64,000 nt of DNA from Xanthomonas sp. 3793. GTDB lineage: Bacteria > Pseudomonadota > Gammaproteobacteria > Xanthomonadales > Xanthomonadaceae. How positions within the stretch are numbered: position 1 is the stretch's first letter; each line of letters starts with the position of its first letter. Shown piece after piece: positions 1 through 9,177 of the stretch. The translations under genes were made by a program, and so were the position numbers. The notes beneath the pieces were generated by a model. The model was given only the letters and a program-made list of their open reading frames with translations, was not told the origin of the DNA and made no database searches. The DNA lies in assembly GCF_024806835.1 (NCBI RefSeq), contig NZ_JANTYU010000003.1, positions 687,676 through 751,675 of the forward strand. The letters are read 5' to 3'.

Positions 1-1126
1 CTGCGGCGGCACTGGTACGCGCCACCTCGTTGAGCTTCATCGCCATGCCGCTGAACCAGCTCACCGCGGCGGTGGCCAGGCAATGCACGCGCAGCCGGTC
101 GACGGTGGCGTCGTCCAGCGGGAACAACCGCCAGGTGGGTTGGTGCTTCATCAACAGACTGGCACTGAGCGAGCCGACGAAGGCCGCGATGAAGCTGATG
201 AAGACGAGCGTATCCAGCAACTCGTCCAGATCGGCCGGCACCTGAGCTATGGCACGCAGGCTTTCGGCCAGCACCCAGGCCGCCATGCCCAGACTGAGCG
301 TGCCGACCAGCAGGAACCACAGCGCCAGGCCGGAACGTCGCAACCGCCCGCCCGGCGCACGCGACGCGGCATAACGCCGCCCCAGATGACGCAGAAACAT
401 GCGTAACGGGAAGGCCAGCAGCAGCGCGATCGCCACGCCAGTCACCAGGCCGCCAACGCCATTGGCAGCGGTGCCGGCACGCACCGCCTGGACCGCATCG
501 TCGTACAAGCCGCGCAGACGGGTACGATCGTCCGGCCATTGCTGCGCGATCTGCGACCACAGTGCCGGCGACAGCGGTGAGGCAACGCGCGTGGACAGCT
601 GCACACTGAACAGCTGCGCGCGTTTTTGTTCCAGGCGATCTGCAAGTTCGCCTGCTTCGGATGCCAGCAGGTTGGCGCGCTTGAGTTCCGCATCCAGCTT
701 GTTCTTTTCGCTGGTCAGCGCCTTTCGCTGATTTTTCAGATCCGGCGGATCTGTCTTTTGCTCCACGCCCAACCCGTCAAGCCGAACGCTGAGTTGTTTG
801 AGCTGCGGATCCAGCTGACGCGCCAGGTCCTGTGCCTGCCGCTGCGCCACCGTCACCTGGTCGGTCAACGCACGCAGCAGGTCGGTATCGGCCTTTTCCA
901 GCCCGGCCTCGCCCTGATCCAGCACCTTCTGCGCGTCGTCCAGCTGTCTCTGCGCGGTCTCCAGCAGGGAGTCATCGTCCTGGGCGAGCAGCGTGCCTGC
1001 ACAGGCCAGCCACAGGACGCTGCACAGCAGCACCTGCAATAACACGCTCGAACGGGCGGACGGCACAGAACGAAATCGGGACACAGGCAGGCATCGGACA
1101 GGCGCAGGACCGCGCGGTGTCGGCAT
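1..1126 (-). CDS. DUF3772/MscS-type mechanosensitive channel protein, N-terminal part
   Basis: The minus-strand frame is open from an ATG at 1126 to the left edge, about 375 codons, so the C-terminal part lies outside the window. After an N-terminal hydrophobic signal segment (roughly residues 23-42, ending LLAQDDD) there is a long charged, Gln-rich coiled-coil-like periplasmic region. Hydrophobic helices then begin near residue 205 (GLVTGVAIALLLAFPLRMF) and continue with two more before the edge. This is the layout of large MscS-family channels with an N-terminal DUF3772 domain. In that family the pore and MscS domain follow, and they would lie beyond position 1. The role is inferred to be pressure release during osmotic downshift at the inner membrane. 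No better start is visible, because the signal segment follows this ATG directly. Confidence 0.72.
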   Translation of the reverse strand, partial: MPTPRGPAPVRCLPVSRFRSVPSARSSVLLQVLLCSVLWLACAGTLLAQDDDSLLETAQRQLDDAQKVLDQGEAGLEKADTDLLRALTDQVTVAQRQAQDLARQLDPQLKQLSVRLDGLGVEQKTDPPDLKNQRKALTSEKNKLDAELKRANLLASEAGELADRLEQKRAQLFSVQLSTRVASPLSPALWSQIAQQWPDDRTRLRGLYDDAVQAVRAGTAANGVGGLVTGVAIALLLAFPLRMFLRHLGRRYAASRAPGGRLRRSGLALWFLLVGTLSLGMAAWVLAESLRAIAQVPADLDELLDTLVFISFIAAFVGSLSASLLMKHQPTWRLFPLDDATVDRLRVHCLATAAVSWFSGMAMKLNEVARTSAAA

Positions 1127-1326
1127 CTTAAGCCACCGCCCCCGCCCTGCTGCCCGCTGCTATGACGGCGATTCATGCGAACGCAAGCGCAGCATCCGCG
1201 AGTGCGGCCACCAGCCAACCAGTGCATGAACATGCGACGCCTTGTCACCTTGCGGCAACACCGGGCTGACGCAGAATCGAGTCACCGCTACGGCAGACGC
1301 AGCGGATGACCGCGAAGGAGAACTCC

Positions 1327-1668
1327 ATGCAGATTCAGATCCAGACCGACAAGCACGTGCCGCATGACCCGTCCGTCGTGCAGCATGTCGAGAAGACCTG
1401 CACCGCCCAGCTGGCGCATTTCGCCAACGACATCACCCGCGTCGAAGTGCATTTGCGCGACGAGAACGGCCAACGCGGCGGCGCAGCGGATCGAACCTGC
1501 AGTATCGAAGCGCATGTCGCCGGCCTGCCGCCGATCGCCGCCACCAACAGCGCCGAAACCACCGCCTCCGCCGTCACCGGCGCCGCCCGCAAGCTGCGCA
1601 CCGCCATCGAGCACGCACGTGGCAAGCAGCACGCGAGAGCGACCGCGCCGGCACCGGACGGCATCTGA
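1327..1668 (+). CDS. HPF/RaiA family ribosome-associated protein
   Basis: The protein has 113 residues. I chose the ATG at 1327 because a GAAGGAGA ribosome site sits just upstream and because the protein then begins with the family beta strand MQIQIQTDKHV. An in-frame ATG at 1306 would add seven residues. The pattern of a short beta strand, a helix with repeated charges, VEVHLRDENG and a second helix (AARKLRTAIEHARGK) matches the S30AE/sigma-54 modulation fold. Family members bind the small ribosomal subunit in stationary phase and stabilise idle ribosomes. The C-terminus is an Ala/Pro-rich tail without the long-HPF dimerisation domain. It stands alone and ends just before a strong hairpin. 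The assignment rests on fold-like pattern and length, so the exact function is inferred. Confidence 0.75.
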   Translation: MQIQIQTDKHVPHDPSVVQHVEKTCTAQLAHFANDITRVEVHLRDENGQRGGAADRTCSIEAHVAGLPPIAATNSAETTASAVTGAARKLRTAIEHARGKQHARATAPAPDGI

Positions 1669-1670
1669 TC

Positions 1671-1706
1671 GCTCAAGGGCAGGGCGTGCGCGCCCTGCCC
1701 TTGAGC
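1671..1706 (+). terminator. Perfect 16-bp-stem hairpin after the HPF/RaiA gene
   Basis: GCTCAAGGGCAGGGCG is followed by a 4-base loop and its exact reverse complement, two bases after the stop codon. There is no T-run downstream, so it may act as an RNA 3'-end stabiliser or a weak terminator. Confidence 0.55.
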
Positions 1707-2019
1707 GAGTCCATCGCCGGAGCGAGTTAGGCGCACCATATTCTGAAACGCATGCCGTGGGAGCAATTGACCACAGGCTGGAGAGCAGTCCGCAAGGGAC
1801 GCGTCGCAGGGTCACTGGCGCACCAGGTGCAAGCCACAGCGCTCATACACGAGGACATCCGGCCACCCTGGCTCTGCGACGTCAACGTTCGGTTCCAAAG
1901 CAGTGCAGCAGCGCTGCCAGCGCAGGACATCGCAGCCTTCGACACCAACGCGGGCGACATGCAACCCCAGCGGCTGGACAGAGCCGCTCAAACACCTGCA
2001 GCCCTGGCCCAGAAACGAC
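1707..2019. other. Gene-free stretch between the HPF gene hairpin and the tRNA terminator
   Basis: Open frames cross this stretch on both strands, but none has a ribosome site, family resemblance or plausible composition. I see no repeat or RNA gene in it. Confidence 0.4.
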
Positions 2020-2059
2020 TTCGGCCCGCTGCAGCGGAATGCCACTGCAGCGGGCCGAA
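2020..2059 (-). terminator. Hairpin downstream of tRNA-Arg
   Basis: TTCGGCCCGCTGCAG (2020-2034) and CTGCAGCGGGCCGAA (2045-2059) form a 15-bp perfect stem with a 10-base loop. It starts 11 bases past the CCA end of the minus-strand tRNA and probably ends its transcript, although no strong T-run follows. Confidence 0.6.
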
Positions 2060-2069
2060 CGATGCGATC

Positions 2070-2146
2070 TGGTGCGCCCGGAGGGATTCGAACCCCCGAC
2101 CAATGGCTTCGGAAGCCACTACTCTATCCGGCTGAGCTACGAGCGC
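2070..2146 (-). tRNA. tRNA-Arg (anticodon CCG)
   Basis: The reverse complement folds as a cloverleaf. The acceptor arms are GCGCTCG and CGGGCGC, with one T-G pair. The D arm carries AGCCGGATA. The anticodon stem GTGGC/GCCAT closes a loop TTCCGAA, giving anticodon CCG. The T arm is GGGGG-TTCGAAT-CCCTC. The 3' CCA is encoded. It reads CGG arginine codons, which are common in this GC-rich genome. The gene is 77 bases long. Confidence 0.96.
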
Positions 2147-2438
2147 CTGGCCGCGCATTATGCCAGAACCCGCGCCACCCGCGTGATGCCTTCGGCCGCT
2201 GGCATCCGCAGACCCGCTGGCGGGCGGTGCCCAACCTGCCCCGCAGACTCCCCCATGCGCAGCCCGCGCTAACCGGAGCAGCCGACACCGACGCAGCCAC
2301 CAACCCCCACACGAACGGCTTCGCCGCAGTCCCGAGCACGGACGCCTGTCCGCGCCTATGGACCGACGTTCTTGCAGCCGGCACTTGCTGGCCGCACCCA
2401 GATGGCCGCATCCAGGGCGCGCTGCTACCCTTTGCAGC

Positions 2439-3338
2439 ATGAGCAAGCATGGTTTCGAACAGGCACCGGCAGCGCCCGCGCTGACATGGTCCGAGCGGCT
2501 GGGGCAATACTGGAAGCTGGTCCGCGGCGATCGTCCGATCGGCAGCCTGCTGCTGCTCTGGCCCACCTGGTGGGCGCTGTGGCTGGCTGCGGGCGGCATG
2601 CCGCCGGTATGGACGTTGTTCGTATTCACCGCCGGGGTCTGGCTGACCCGCTCGGCCGGCTGCGTGATCAACGACTACGCCGACCGCTGGCTGGACCCGC
2701 ACGTGGAGCGCACCAAGTCGCGCCCGCTCGCCACCGGCGCGGTGTCCGGGCGCGAAGCGCTGTGGGTGTTCGTGGTGCTGATGCTGGTGGCGTTCGGGTT
2801 GGTGCTCAGCCTCAACTGGCTGACCGTGGCGCTGAGCGTGCCCGGCGTCTTCCTGGCCGCGAGCTACCCCTATTTGAAGCGCCACACCCATCTGCCGCAG
2901 GTCTATCTGGGCATGGCGTTCGGCTGGGGCATCCCGATGGGTTTTGCCGCCATACAAGGCAGCGTGCCGTTGCTGGGCTGGCTGTTGTACGCGGCCAATA
3001 TCCTCTGGGCGACCGCGTACGACACCTGGTACGCCATGGTCGACCGCGACGACGACCTCCGCATGGGCAGCAAGTCCACCGCCATCCTGTTCGGCAGGTT
3101 CGATCTGATCGCACAAGGCGTGCTGTATGCATCGATGTTCGCGGCCTTGGTGCTGGTTGGCTTGCGCGCCGGTCTCACTGTCGCTTACTGGGCCGGGCTG
3201 GGCATCGCAGCGCTGCTGGTGGCCTACGAATTCCGCATCGCCCGCCACCGCGAACGCGGCCCCTGCTTCCGCGCCTTCCTGCATAACAATTGGGTGGGTC
3301 TGGCGATCTTTGTCGGTATCGCGGTGGCGGTGCGTTAG
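2439..3338 (+). CDS. ubiA: 4-hydroxybenzoate octaprenyltransferase UbiA
   Basis: The protein has 299 residues, close to E. coli UbiA (290). UbiA attaches the polyprenyl tail to 4-hydroxybenzoate, the first membrane step of ubiquinone synthesis. Both Asp-rich prenyl-diphosphate/Mg sites are present: NDYADRWLD near residue 79 and [12 protein letters not shown] near residue 195. About eight hydrophobic helices surround them (for example [14 protein letters not shown] and [15 protein letters not shown]). The ATG at 2439 begins MSKHG; the frame is open further upstream without a sensible start. Its substrate, 4-hydroxybenzoate, is also the substrate of pobA at 39.9 kb, so the two enzymes draw on the same metabolite. 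It is flanked by tRNA-Arg and comF and is not obviously in an operon. Confidence 0.95.
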   Translation: MSKHGFEQAPAAPALTWSERLGQYWKLVRGDRPIGSLLLLWPTWWALWLAAGGMPPVWTLFVFTAGVWLTRSAGCVINDYADRWLDPHVERTKSRPLATGAVSGREALWVFVVLMLVAFGLVLSLNWLTVALSVPGVFLAASYPYLKRHTHLPQVYLGMAFGWGIPMGFAAIQGSVPLLGWLLYAANILWATAYDTWYAMVDRDDDLRMGSKSTAILFGRFDLIAQGVLYASMFAALVLVGLRAGLTVAYWAGLGIAALLVAYEFRIARHRERGPCFRAFLHNNWVGLAIFVGIAVAVR

Positions 3339-3344
3339 AAAGCG

Positions 3345-3372
3345 GGATTCGGGATTCGGGATTCGCAAAGGC
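3345..3372 (+). repeat. Short tandem repeat of GGGATTC
   Basis: Three consecutive GGGATTC units separated by single G residues lie just after ubiA. The rest of the 245-bp ubiA-comF gap shows no gene. Confidence 0.5.
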
Positions 3373-3583
3373 TGTGCGGCAGGCTTTCCGGGCAGGCGAT
3401 TTCTTTGCAGAATCGCGCTGATGGACCACGCACCGACCTGTCCAGATAGGGCCCGGAGCGCTGAGGCCCCCTCCGCAGGCGACAAGCCCCTCTCCTGCAG
3501 GAGAAGGGTTGGGGTGAAGGTACGGACCGATGCAACAAGACCGCACCCGCCCTATCGAACGCGCACCGCTCCCAGCCGCACCA

Positions 3584-4309
3584 TCACGGCACCCGCGCGC
3601 ACACCCAGGCATCGACCCGCTGCACCCCCGCGCGCCGCAAGGCCTGCGCTGCCGCGTGCAGCGTGGCGCCGGTGGTCATCACGTCGTCCACCAGCGCCAC
3701 ATGTGCGGGCAGGGCGCCGCGTGCGATGAAGGCGTCGCGCAGATTGCGTTGACGCTCGACGGCATCCAGCTCCGATTGCGGCGCCGTCGCACGCACGCGG
3801 CGCAGCAACGGCAGGCACGGCAGCCGCAGCGCGCGGCCCAGCGGTTTGGCCAGCTCAAGCGCCTGGTCGTAACCGCGCTGGCGCAGCCGCTGCCGGTGCA
3901 GGCTCACCGGCACCAGGGCCTGCGGCCGCGGCAGGTGTGCGCAGCGCCTGGCCATCAGTTCGCTGAGCAGGCGTCCTGCTGCCAGGTCCTGATGGAACTT
4001 GAAGCGGCGCAGCAGCCCGTCCACCGGCCAGCGATACGTAAAGCACGCATGCACGCGCTGCAATGGCGGGGGCTGCTGCAGGCATTGCCCGCACAGCGCC
4101 ACCCCATCGGAGGCGAACAGCTGGGTGGCACAGCACAGACAGGCGTGGCCGTGCTCCGGCAGTGCGGCCCGGCACGAGGGGCACAGGTCGCAATCGGACA
4201 TGCCCGCTTCCGCGCAGACCAGGCACAGGCTTGGCAACAGCAGCCGCAACACCCGTTGCGGCCACCTGTAAACCGAGCCTACTTCTTCAAAGTTGACAGC
4301 CTCTTCCAT
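3584..4309 (-). CDS. comF: ComF-like phosphoribosyltransferase
   Basis: The protein has 241 residues if started at the ATG at 4309 (a GTG at 4315 would add two). The N-terminal third has the ComF double zinc-finger pattern: [12 protein letters not shown] and CLCC between about residues 28 and 63. The C-terminus has the PRTase PRPP-binding loop [10 protein letters not shown] near residue 207. ComF proteins are needed for DNA uptake and recombination in naturally competent bacteria, acting on the cytoplasmic side; the chemical substrate is not settled. It is transcribed divergently from bioB with only about 50 bp between the two starts, an arrangement seen in other gammaproteobacteria with bio clusters. 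Confidence 0.9.
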   Translation of the reverse strand: MEEAVNFEEVGSVYRWPQRVLRLLLPSLCLVCAEAGMSDCDLCPSCRAALPEHGHACLCCATQLFASDGVALCGQCLQQPPPLQRVHACFTYRWPVDGLLRRFKFHQDLAAGRLLSELMARRCAHLPRPQALVPVSLHRQRLRQRGYDQALELAKPLGRALRLPCLPLLRRVRATAPQSELDAVERQRNLRDAFIARGALPAHVALVDDVMTTGATLHAAAQALRRAGVQRVDAWVCARVP

Positions 4310-4358
4310 GCTCACCAGACTGCCTGGCTTCCAAGCCGCTGACTGTCAGGAAACTCCG

Positions 4359-5393
4359 ATGTCTGTTGTCGTACGCCATGACTGGGATCGCAAAGAGCTG
4401 CAGGCGTTGTTCGATCTGCCGTTCCCCGAGTTGCTGCATCACGCGGCCAGCGTGCACCGCGCGCACTTCGATCCGGCCGAAGTGCAGGTCTCCACGCTGC
4501 TGTCGGTCAAGACCGGTGGTTGCCCGGAGGACTGCGCTTACTGCCCGCAGGCGCAGCGCTACGACACCGGCGTGACCGCGCAGAAGCTGATGGAGACCGA
4601 AGAGGTCGTCGCCAAGGCGCGACAGGCCAAGGCCGCCGGCGCCTCGCGCTTCTGCATGGGCGCGGCCTGGCGCTCGCCCAAGGAACGCGACATCCCCAAG
4701 GTGGCTGCGATGATCCGCGAGGTCAAAGCCATGGGCCTGGAGACCTGCGCCACGCTCGGCATGCTCGACGCCGGCCAGGCACGCGCGCTCAAGGACGCCG
4801 GGCTGGACTACTACAACCACAATCTGGACACCGCGCCGGATTACTACGATTCCATCATCCATACCCGCCAGTACCAGGATCGGCTGAACACCCTGGAGCA
4901 CGTGCGCGATGTGGGCCTGAAGACCTGCTGCGGCGGCATCGTGGGCATGGGCGAGACCCGCGAGCACCGCATCGGCCTGCTGCTGGCGCTGGCCACCTTG
5001 CCTGCGCATCCGGACTCGGTGCCGATCAACCAGCTGGTGCAGGTTGCCGGCACCCCGCTGCACGGCACCCAGCAACTGGACCCGTTCGAGTTCGTGCGCA
5101 TGATCGCCGTGGCCCGCATCACCATGCCCAAGTCGATGGTGCGCCTGTCTGCCGGCCGCGAAGCGATGAGCGACGAGCTGCAGGCGCTGTGCTTCCTGGC
5201 TGGCGCCAATTCGATCTTCTACGGCGAAAAACTGCTCACCACCGGCAACCCGGACACCGAGCGCGACCAGGCCCTGTTCCAGCGCCTGGGCCTGAGCCCG
5301 ATGCAGATCACCGTCGACGCCGCCGACCACGACCACCCCGGCACGGTGCATGCGGACATCACCTGCGGCGCGGCGTGCGAACACGCGGCCTGA
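4359..5393 (+). CDS. bioB: Biotin synthase BioB
   Basis: The protein has 344 residues (E. coli 346). BioB is a radical-SAM enzyme that inserts sulfur into dethiobiotin, the last step of biotin synthesis. The radical cluster motif is [12 protein letters not shown] (CxxxCxxC) near residue 51. The conserved segments [19 protein letters not shown] and [12 protein letters not shown] are all present. I chose the ATG at 4359 because CAGGAAAC precedes it and the product begins MSVVVRHDW; an in-frame start at 4293 would overlap comF. It opens the bio gene run. There is a 190-bp gap before bioF, so bioB may have its own transcript end. Confidence 0.97.
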   Translation: MSVVVRHDWDRKELQALFDLPFPELLHHAASVHRAHFDPAEVQVSTLLSVKTGGCPEDCAYCPQAQRYDTGVTAQKLMETEEVVAKARQAKAAGASRFCMGAAWRSPKERDIPKVAAMIREVKAMGLETCATLGMLDAGQARALKDAGLDYYNHNLDTAPDYYDSIIHTRQYQDRLNTLEHVRDVGLKTCCGGIVGMGETREHRIGLLLALATLPAHPDSVPINQLVQVAGTPLHGTQQLDPFEFVRMIAVARITMPKSMVRLSAGREAMSDELQALCFLAGANSIFYGEKLLTTGNPDTERDQALFQRLGLSPMQITVDAADHDHPGTVHADITCGAACEHAA

Positions 5394-5586
5394 CGACAGC
5401 GCATCCCGATCCAGGATGAGCCTGCACGGCGCCTGGCCGTTCTCACTGCAGAAGGGCCAGGCGCAGATCCAAACCGGCGCAGGCTCACCGGCAAGCCAAC
5501 CCGCCCCACCGGCCGTCGGTGCCGGCTGGGCGATGTGACCGCGGCACGCTACGCTAGCGGCCCTTCTTTCGTTGTCGAACTCCCTC

Positions 5587-6792
5587 ATGGCTCGCCCCGA
5601 TCTGCACGAACGGATTTCGTCGCTGCGCAAGTTGCGCGTCGCTCAGGAACGGGTGCGGGTGCGGCGCCAGGTCGGCCGCCGCGATGGCGTGCGGCTGGAG
5701 ATCGACGGCCGCTGGCTGACCGGTTTCTGCTCCAACGACTACCTGGGCCTGTCGCAACAGTTCGAAGTGGTCGCTGCCCTGCAGGACGCCGCCGCGCGCG
5801 ATGGCGCCGGCGCGACCGCCTCGCATCTGATCTGCGGCCATCACACCGCACACGAAACGCTCGAGCGCGACATCGCCGAGTGGCTGGGCTACCCGGCGGC
5901 GCTGCTGTTCGGGAGCGGCTTCATCGCCAATCTCGCCGTGCAGCAGGCCTTGCTCAGCGAAGAGGACGATGTCTGCGTGCAGGACCGGCTCAATCACGCC
6001 AGCCTGCTCGACGCCACGCGCCTGGCCGGCTGTCGGCTGCGGCGGTATCCGCACCTGGACGTGGAAGGTGCCATGCGCCAGCTCAAGGGTGCCCCCGAGG
6101 GGGCGGCGATGCTGGCCAGCGACGGCGTTTTCAGCATGGATGGCGATGTGGCGCCGCTGCGCGCGCTGAGCCTGGTGGCACGCATGCAGGAAGCGATGTT
6201 CTATGTCGACGATGCGCACGGCGTGGGCGTCCTGGGCCCGCAAGGGCGCGGCTGCGTGGCCGACGCCGGCCTGGGCGTTGCCGAAGTGCCGCTGCAATTG
6301 GTGACCCTGGGCAAGGCGCTCGGCGGCTACGGCGCGGTCGTGGTCGGCGAAGAGGCGCTGATCCGCCATCTGGCCGAAACCGCGCGCCCGTACATCTACA
6401 CCACCGCCCTGCCACCGGCGCAGGTCGCCGCCACCCTGGCCGCGGTGCGGCTGGCGCGTCGCGACGATTGGCGGCGTGCGCGCCTGGTCGAACTGATCGG
6501 CACCTTCCGCGATGGCGCGCGTCGGCATGGGTTCGAATTGATGGCCTCCGACACGCCGATCCAGCCGCTGCTGTGCGGCGAGGAAGCCACGGTGATGGCG
6601 ATGTCGGCCGCACTCGAACAGGCCGGTTTCATGGTCGGCGCGATCCGCCCACCCACCGTGCCCGAAGGCAAGGCGCGCCTGCGGGTGACCTTGTCGGCGC
6701 TGCACACACCGCAGCAGGTGCAGGCCTTGATCGAGGCAATCGTGCAGGCGCGCGATGTGGTCAGCCGGCAACCGCTGCGCGCTTCCGCTTGA
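5587..6792 (+). CDS. bioF: 8-amino-7-oxononanoate synthase BioF
   Basis: The protein has 401 residues, slightly longer than E. coli BioF (384). BioF is a PLP enzyme that condenses pimeloyl thioester with alanine to give 7-keto-8-aminopelargonate. Motifs in order: CSNDYLGLS near residue 48, [10 protein letters not shown], the cofactor-binding [11 protein letters not shown] near residue 210, and the PLP lysine in [11 protein letters not shown] near residue 245. I used the ATG at 5587 (MARPDLHER); a TTG five codons upstream is possible. The C-terminal tail is short and basic (RQPLRASA). Confidence 0.96.
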   Translation: MARPDLHERISSLRKLRVAQERVRVRRQVGRRDGVRLEIDGRWLTGFCSNDYLGLSQQFEVVAALQDAAARDGAGATASHLICGHHTAHETLERDIAEWLGYPAALLFGSGFIANLAVQQALLSEEDDVCVQDRLNHASLLDATRLAGCRLRRYPHLDVEGAMRQLKGAPEGAAMLASDGVFSMDGDVAPLRALSLVARMQEAMFYVDDAHGVGVLGPQGRGCVADAGLGVAEVPLQLVTLGKALGGYGAVVVGEEALIRHLAETARPYIYTTALPPAQVAATLAAVRLARRDDWRRARLVELIGTFRDGARRHGFELMASDTPIQPLLCGEEATVMAMSAALEQAGFMVGAIRPPTVPEGKARLRVTLSALHTPQQVQALIEAIVQARDVVSRQPLRASA

Positions 6793-7113
6793 CGCGTAGC
6801 CGGGCAGTGCGCTCGTGCGCAACGCCGGACCGGCGCGGCCAGCGCCCAGACACTGGATGGCTCACGCAGACGGTTCGATGCGCGCGCATTTGCACGCACG
6901 TGTGCCGACTGCATGCAGACGTGCGTTGCCGCCGTTGATCGCACGGCACATCACCGCACCACCCGTCATGCGCGAACAATCACAGGCACCTGCACTGCCG
7001 ATCAAGCCACTGCGGCCTCGCTTCCACCCGAGTGCAAGCAACCGGAATGTCGGCAGCTCCGCACCGATGCCGCAGCATCCACACCGGCAAACACTGCCCA
7101 CGCACCCGCTGAC

Positions 7114-7497
7114 ATGGCAATGACCGCGCCCGAGACGCCAATCGCCTCACCGGCGCAACGCCGCGTCTGGGAGGCGTTGTCGCTGCTGTATCTGGACAGC
7201 GCGTGCGATGGCGAACACGCGCGCATTGCCCGGATCCTGGCGGCCTCGCCGTTTACGTTGCCGCAACTGCGCACGATGCTGCTGCACGAGGTGCACCCGG
7301 CGCTGATCGGCAACCTGCGCAGCGTGGCCGGTGTGTGGGAGGGCTTCGATCCCCGATGGCTGGCCGATACGATCGCCACGCAGCGCGCGCGGCGCTGGCG
7401 CTGGCCGGATCGTTGGTGCTGGCGCAGGTATGCGCGACAGCAATGGGCGGTGCTGGCGCCTGCGATCGCTGCAGAGCGCGCAGGTTCTGCACGCTGA
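7114..7497 (+). CDS. DUF7079-like small protein in the biotin cluster
   Basis: The protein has about 127 residues, starting at the ATG at 7114 or the one at 7120; longer upstream extensions are low-complexity and unlikely. The core pattern is VWEALSLLYLD, IARILAASPFTLPQL, LHEVHPALIGNLRSVAGVWEGFD, then a Trp/Arg-rich end. This agrees with the DUF7079 family of small helical proteins of unknown function. It ends 28 bp before bioH on the same strand, so co-transcription is likely. The N-terminal extension and the 320-bp interval after bioF look non-coding. A role in biotin synthesis is only suggested by position. Confidence 0.6.
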   Translation: MAMTAPETPIASPAQRRVWEALSLLYLDSACDGEHARIARILAASPFTLPQLRTMLLHEVHPALIGNLRSVAGVWEGFDPRWLADTIATQRARRWRWPDRWCWRRYARQQWAVLAPAIAAERAGSAR

Positions 7498-7525
7498 GCG
7501 CGCGCCAATCGGCGACAATCCGTGC

Positions 7526-8287
7526 ATGCATATCGATGTCATCGGCCATGGGCCCGCGCTGGTTCTGCTGCACGGTTGGGCGTTGCACGGCGGCGTGTTC
7601 GCACCGCTGGTGGAGCGGCTGTCCTCGCATTATCAATTGCACCTGGTCGACTTGCCCGGGCACGGCTTCAGTCGCGACGACACCACGCCGTTGGCCTTGC
7701 CGTATGTGGTGGCCGCGATTGCCGCGGCCACGCCGCCGGCGGTGTGGGTCGGCTGGTCGCTGGGTGGGCTGTTTGCGCTGCATGCCGCCGCCACTCAGCC
7801 GCAGGTGCGCGGGCTGGCGATGATCGCGGCAACGCCGCGCTTCGTGCGCGGCGCCGATTGGGCGGATGCGGTCGAGCGCGAGGTGTTCGTGCAGTTCGGC
7901 CAAGACCTGGCGCGCGATTACCGCGGCACCCTGGAGCGTTTTCTGGCCTTGGATACCCTGGGCTCGGCGCATGCGCGCGCCGAACTGCGCAGCCTGCGCG
8001 AAACGCTCAGCGCACGCGGCGCGCCGGCGGCCGATGCCCTGCAACAGGGCCTGGGCCTGCTCGAACGCACCGACCTGCGCCGCGCGTTGCCGCAGCTGGC
8101 GCGTCCCAGTCTATGGATTGGAGGGCAACGCGACCGGCTGGTGCCTGCCGCCGCCATGCATGCTGCGGCCGCGCTCGCGCCACATGCGCGGGCGCTCACC
8201 ATCGCCGGCGGCGGCCACGCGCCGTTTCTCGGCCACGCCGATCAGGTGGCCGAGGCGCTGCAACGCTTCGTTGCGTCCGTGCCGTGA
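7526..8287 (+). CDS. bioH: Pimeloyl-ACP methyl ester carboxylesterase BioH
   Basis: The protein has 253 residues (E. coli BioH 256) with an alpha/beta-hydrolase fold. It removes the methyl group from pimeloyl-ACP methyl ester, ending the disguised fatty-acid stage that bioC starts. The oxyanion HG is in LLHGWALHGGVF near residue 19. The nucleophile serine is in VGWSLGGLFALH near residue 78. The acid is probably the Asp in GGQRDRLVPA, and the catalytic His is in GGGHAPFLGH near residue 233. I chose the ATG at 7526 because the product then begins at the first beta strand (MHIDVIGHGP). bioC follows two genes later on the same strand. Confidence 0.95.
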   Translation: MHIDVIGHGPALVLLHGWALHGGVFAPLVERLSSHYQLHLVDLPGHGFSRDDTTPLALPYVVAAIAAATPPAVWVGWSLGGLFALHAAATQPQVRGLAMIAATPRFVRGADWADAVEREVFVQFGQDLARDYRGTLERFLALDTLGSAHARAELRSLRETLSARGAPAADALQQGLGLLERTDLRRALPQLARPSLWIGGQRDRLVPAAAMHAAAALAPHARALTIAGGGHAPFLGHADQVAEALQRFVASVP

Positions 8288-8331
8288 GCAGATCGCCGAT
8301 CATGCGACCTCGCTGATCGAGGACGCATCGC

Positions 8332-9114
8332 ATGGATCTTGGAATCGCCGGGCGCTGGGCACTGGTCTGCGCCGCCAGCAAGGGCTTGGGCCTGGGCTGC
8401 GCCCGCGCCCTGGCACATGAAGGCGTCAACGTAGTGATCGCTGCGCGTGGTCGCGCCGCCCTGGACCAGGCCGCCGACAGCCTGCGCGCACTGCGCGGCG
8501 CCGGAGAGGTGCGCAGTGTCGTGGCCGATATCGCCACGCCGGAAGGACGCGCCGCCGCGCTCGCGACCTGCCCGCAGGTCGACATCCTGATCAATAACGC
8601 AGGCGGCCCGCCGCCGGGCGATTTCCGGCAGTGGGAGCGCGAGGACTGGCTGCGCGCGCTGGACGCCAACATGCTGGCGCCGATCGAGCTGATCCGCGCC
8701 ACCGTCGATGCCATGCGCGTGCGCCGCTTCGGCCGCATCGTCAATATCACCTCCAGCGCGGTAAAGGCGCCGATCGACATCCTCGGCCTGTCCAATGGCG
8801 CGCGCGCCGGCCTGACCGGTTTCGTTGCCGGGCTGGCGCGCAGCACGGTGGCCGACAACGTCACCATCAACAACCTGCTGCCCGGCCAGTTCGCCACCGA
8901 CCGCCTGCGCGGCAACTTCGCTGCCATCGCGCAACAGCAAGGCAGCACTGCCGCGGAGGTCGCCGAGCGCAAGCAGGCAGCCATTCCGGCAGCACGCTTC
9001 GGCGAGCCGGACGAATTCGGCGCGGCCTGCGCGTTCCTGTGCAGCGCGCAGGCCGGCTATATCACCGGGCAAAACCTGTTGATCGATGGCGGCAGTTATC
9101 CGGGCACGTTCTAG
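8332..9114 (+). CDS. SDR-family protein with an atypical active site
   Basis: The protein has 260 residues with a Rossmann fold. The NAD(P) motif is AASKGLGLGCA near residue 14, and VDILINNAGGPPPG near residue 83 is the conserved NAG segment. Serines are present in NITSSAVKAP near residue 138. The usual YxxxK catalytic pair is not: the expected window reads LSNGARAGLTGF, so Tyr is replaced by Ser and Lys by Arg. The end INNLLPGQFATDR and YITGQNLLIDGGSYPGTF is typical of FabG-like SDRs. A subgroup of such SDRs is known in proteobacteria, but their reaction is not established to my knowledge. It lies between bioH and bioC on the same strand, 44 bp after bioH, so a link to pimeloyl-ACP chemistry can be considered. 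Confidence 0.8.
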   Translation: MDLGIAGRWALVCAASKGLGLGCARALAHEGVNVVIAARGRAALDQAADSLRALRGAGEVRSVVADIATPEGRAAALATCPQVDILINNAGGPPPGDFRQWEREDWLRALDANMLAPIELIRATVDAMRVRRFGRIVNITSSAVKAPIDILGLSNGARAGLTGFVAGLARSTVADNVTINNLLPGQFATDRLRGNFAAIAQQQGSTAAEVAERKQAAIPAARFGEPDEFGAACAFLCSAQAGYITGQNLLIDGGSYPGTF

Positions 9115-9177
9115 CGCACCTGCCGATCGCACGCATCGATTCCCTCCGCCTCGCCCACCGGCGACAATAGCCTGGCA

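Noticed and set aside
1364..2272. 302-codon plus-strand frame across the HPF gene and tRNA
   Set aside because: It overlaps the HPF gene in another frame and reads through the tRNA region; it is Pro/Arg-rich.
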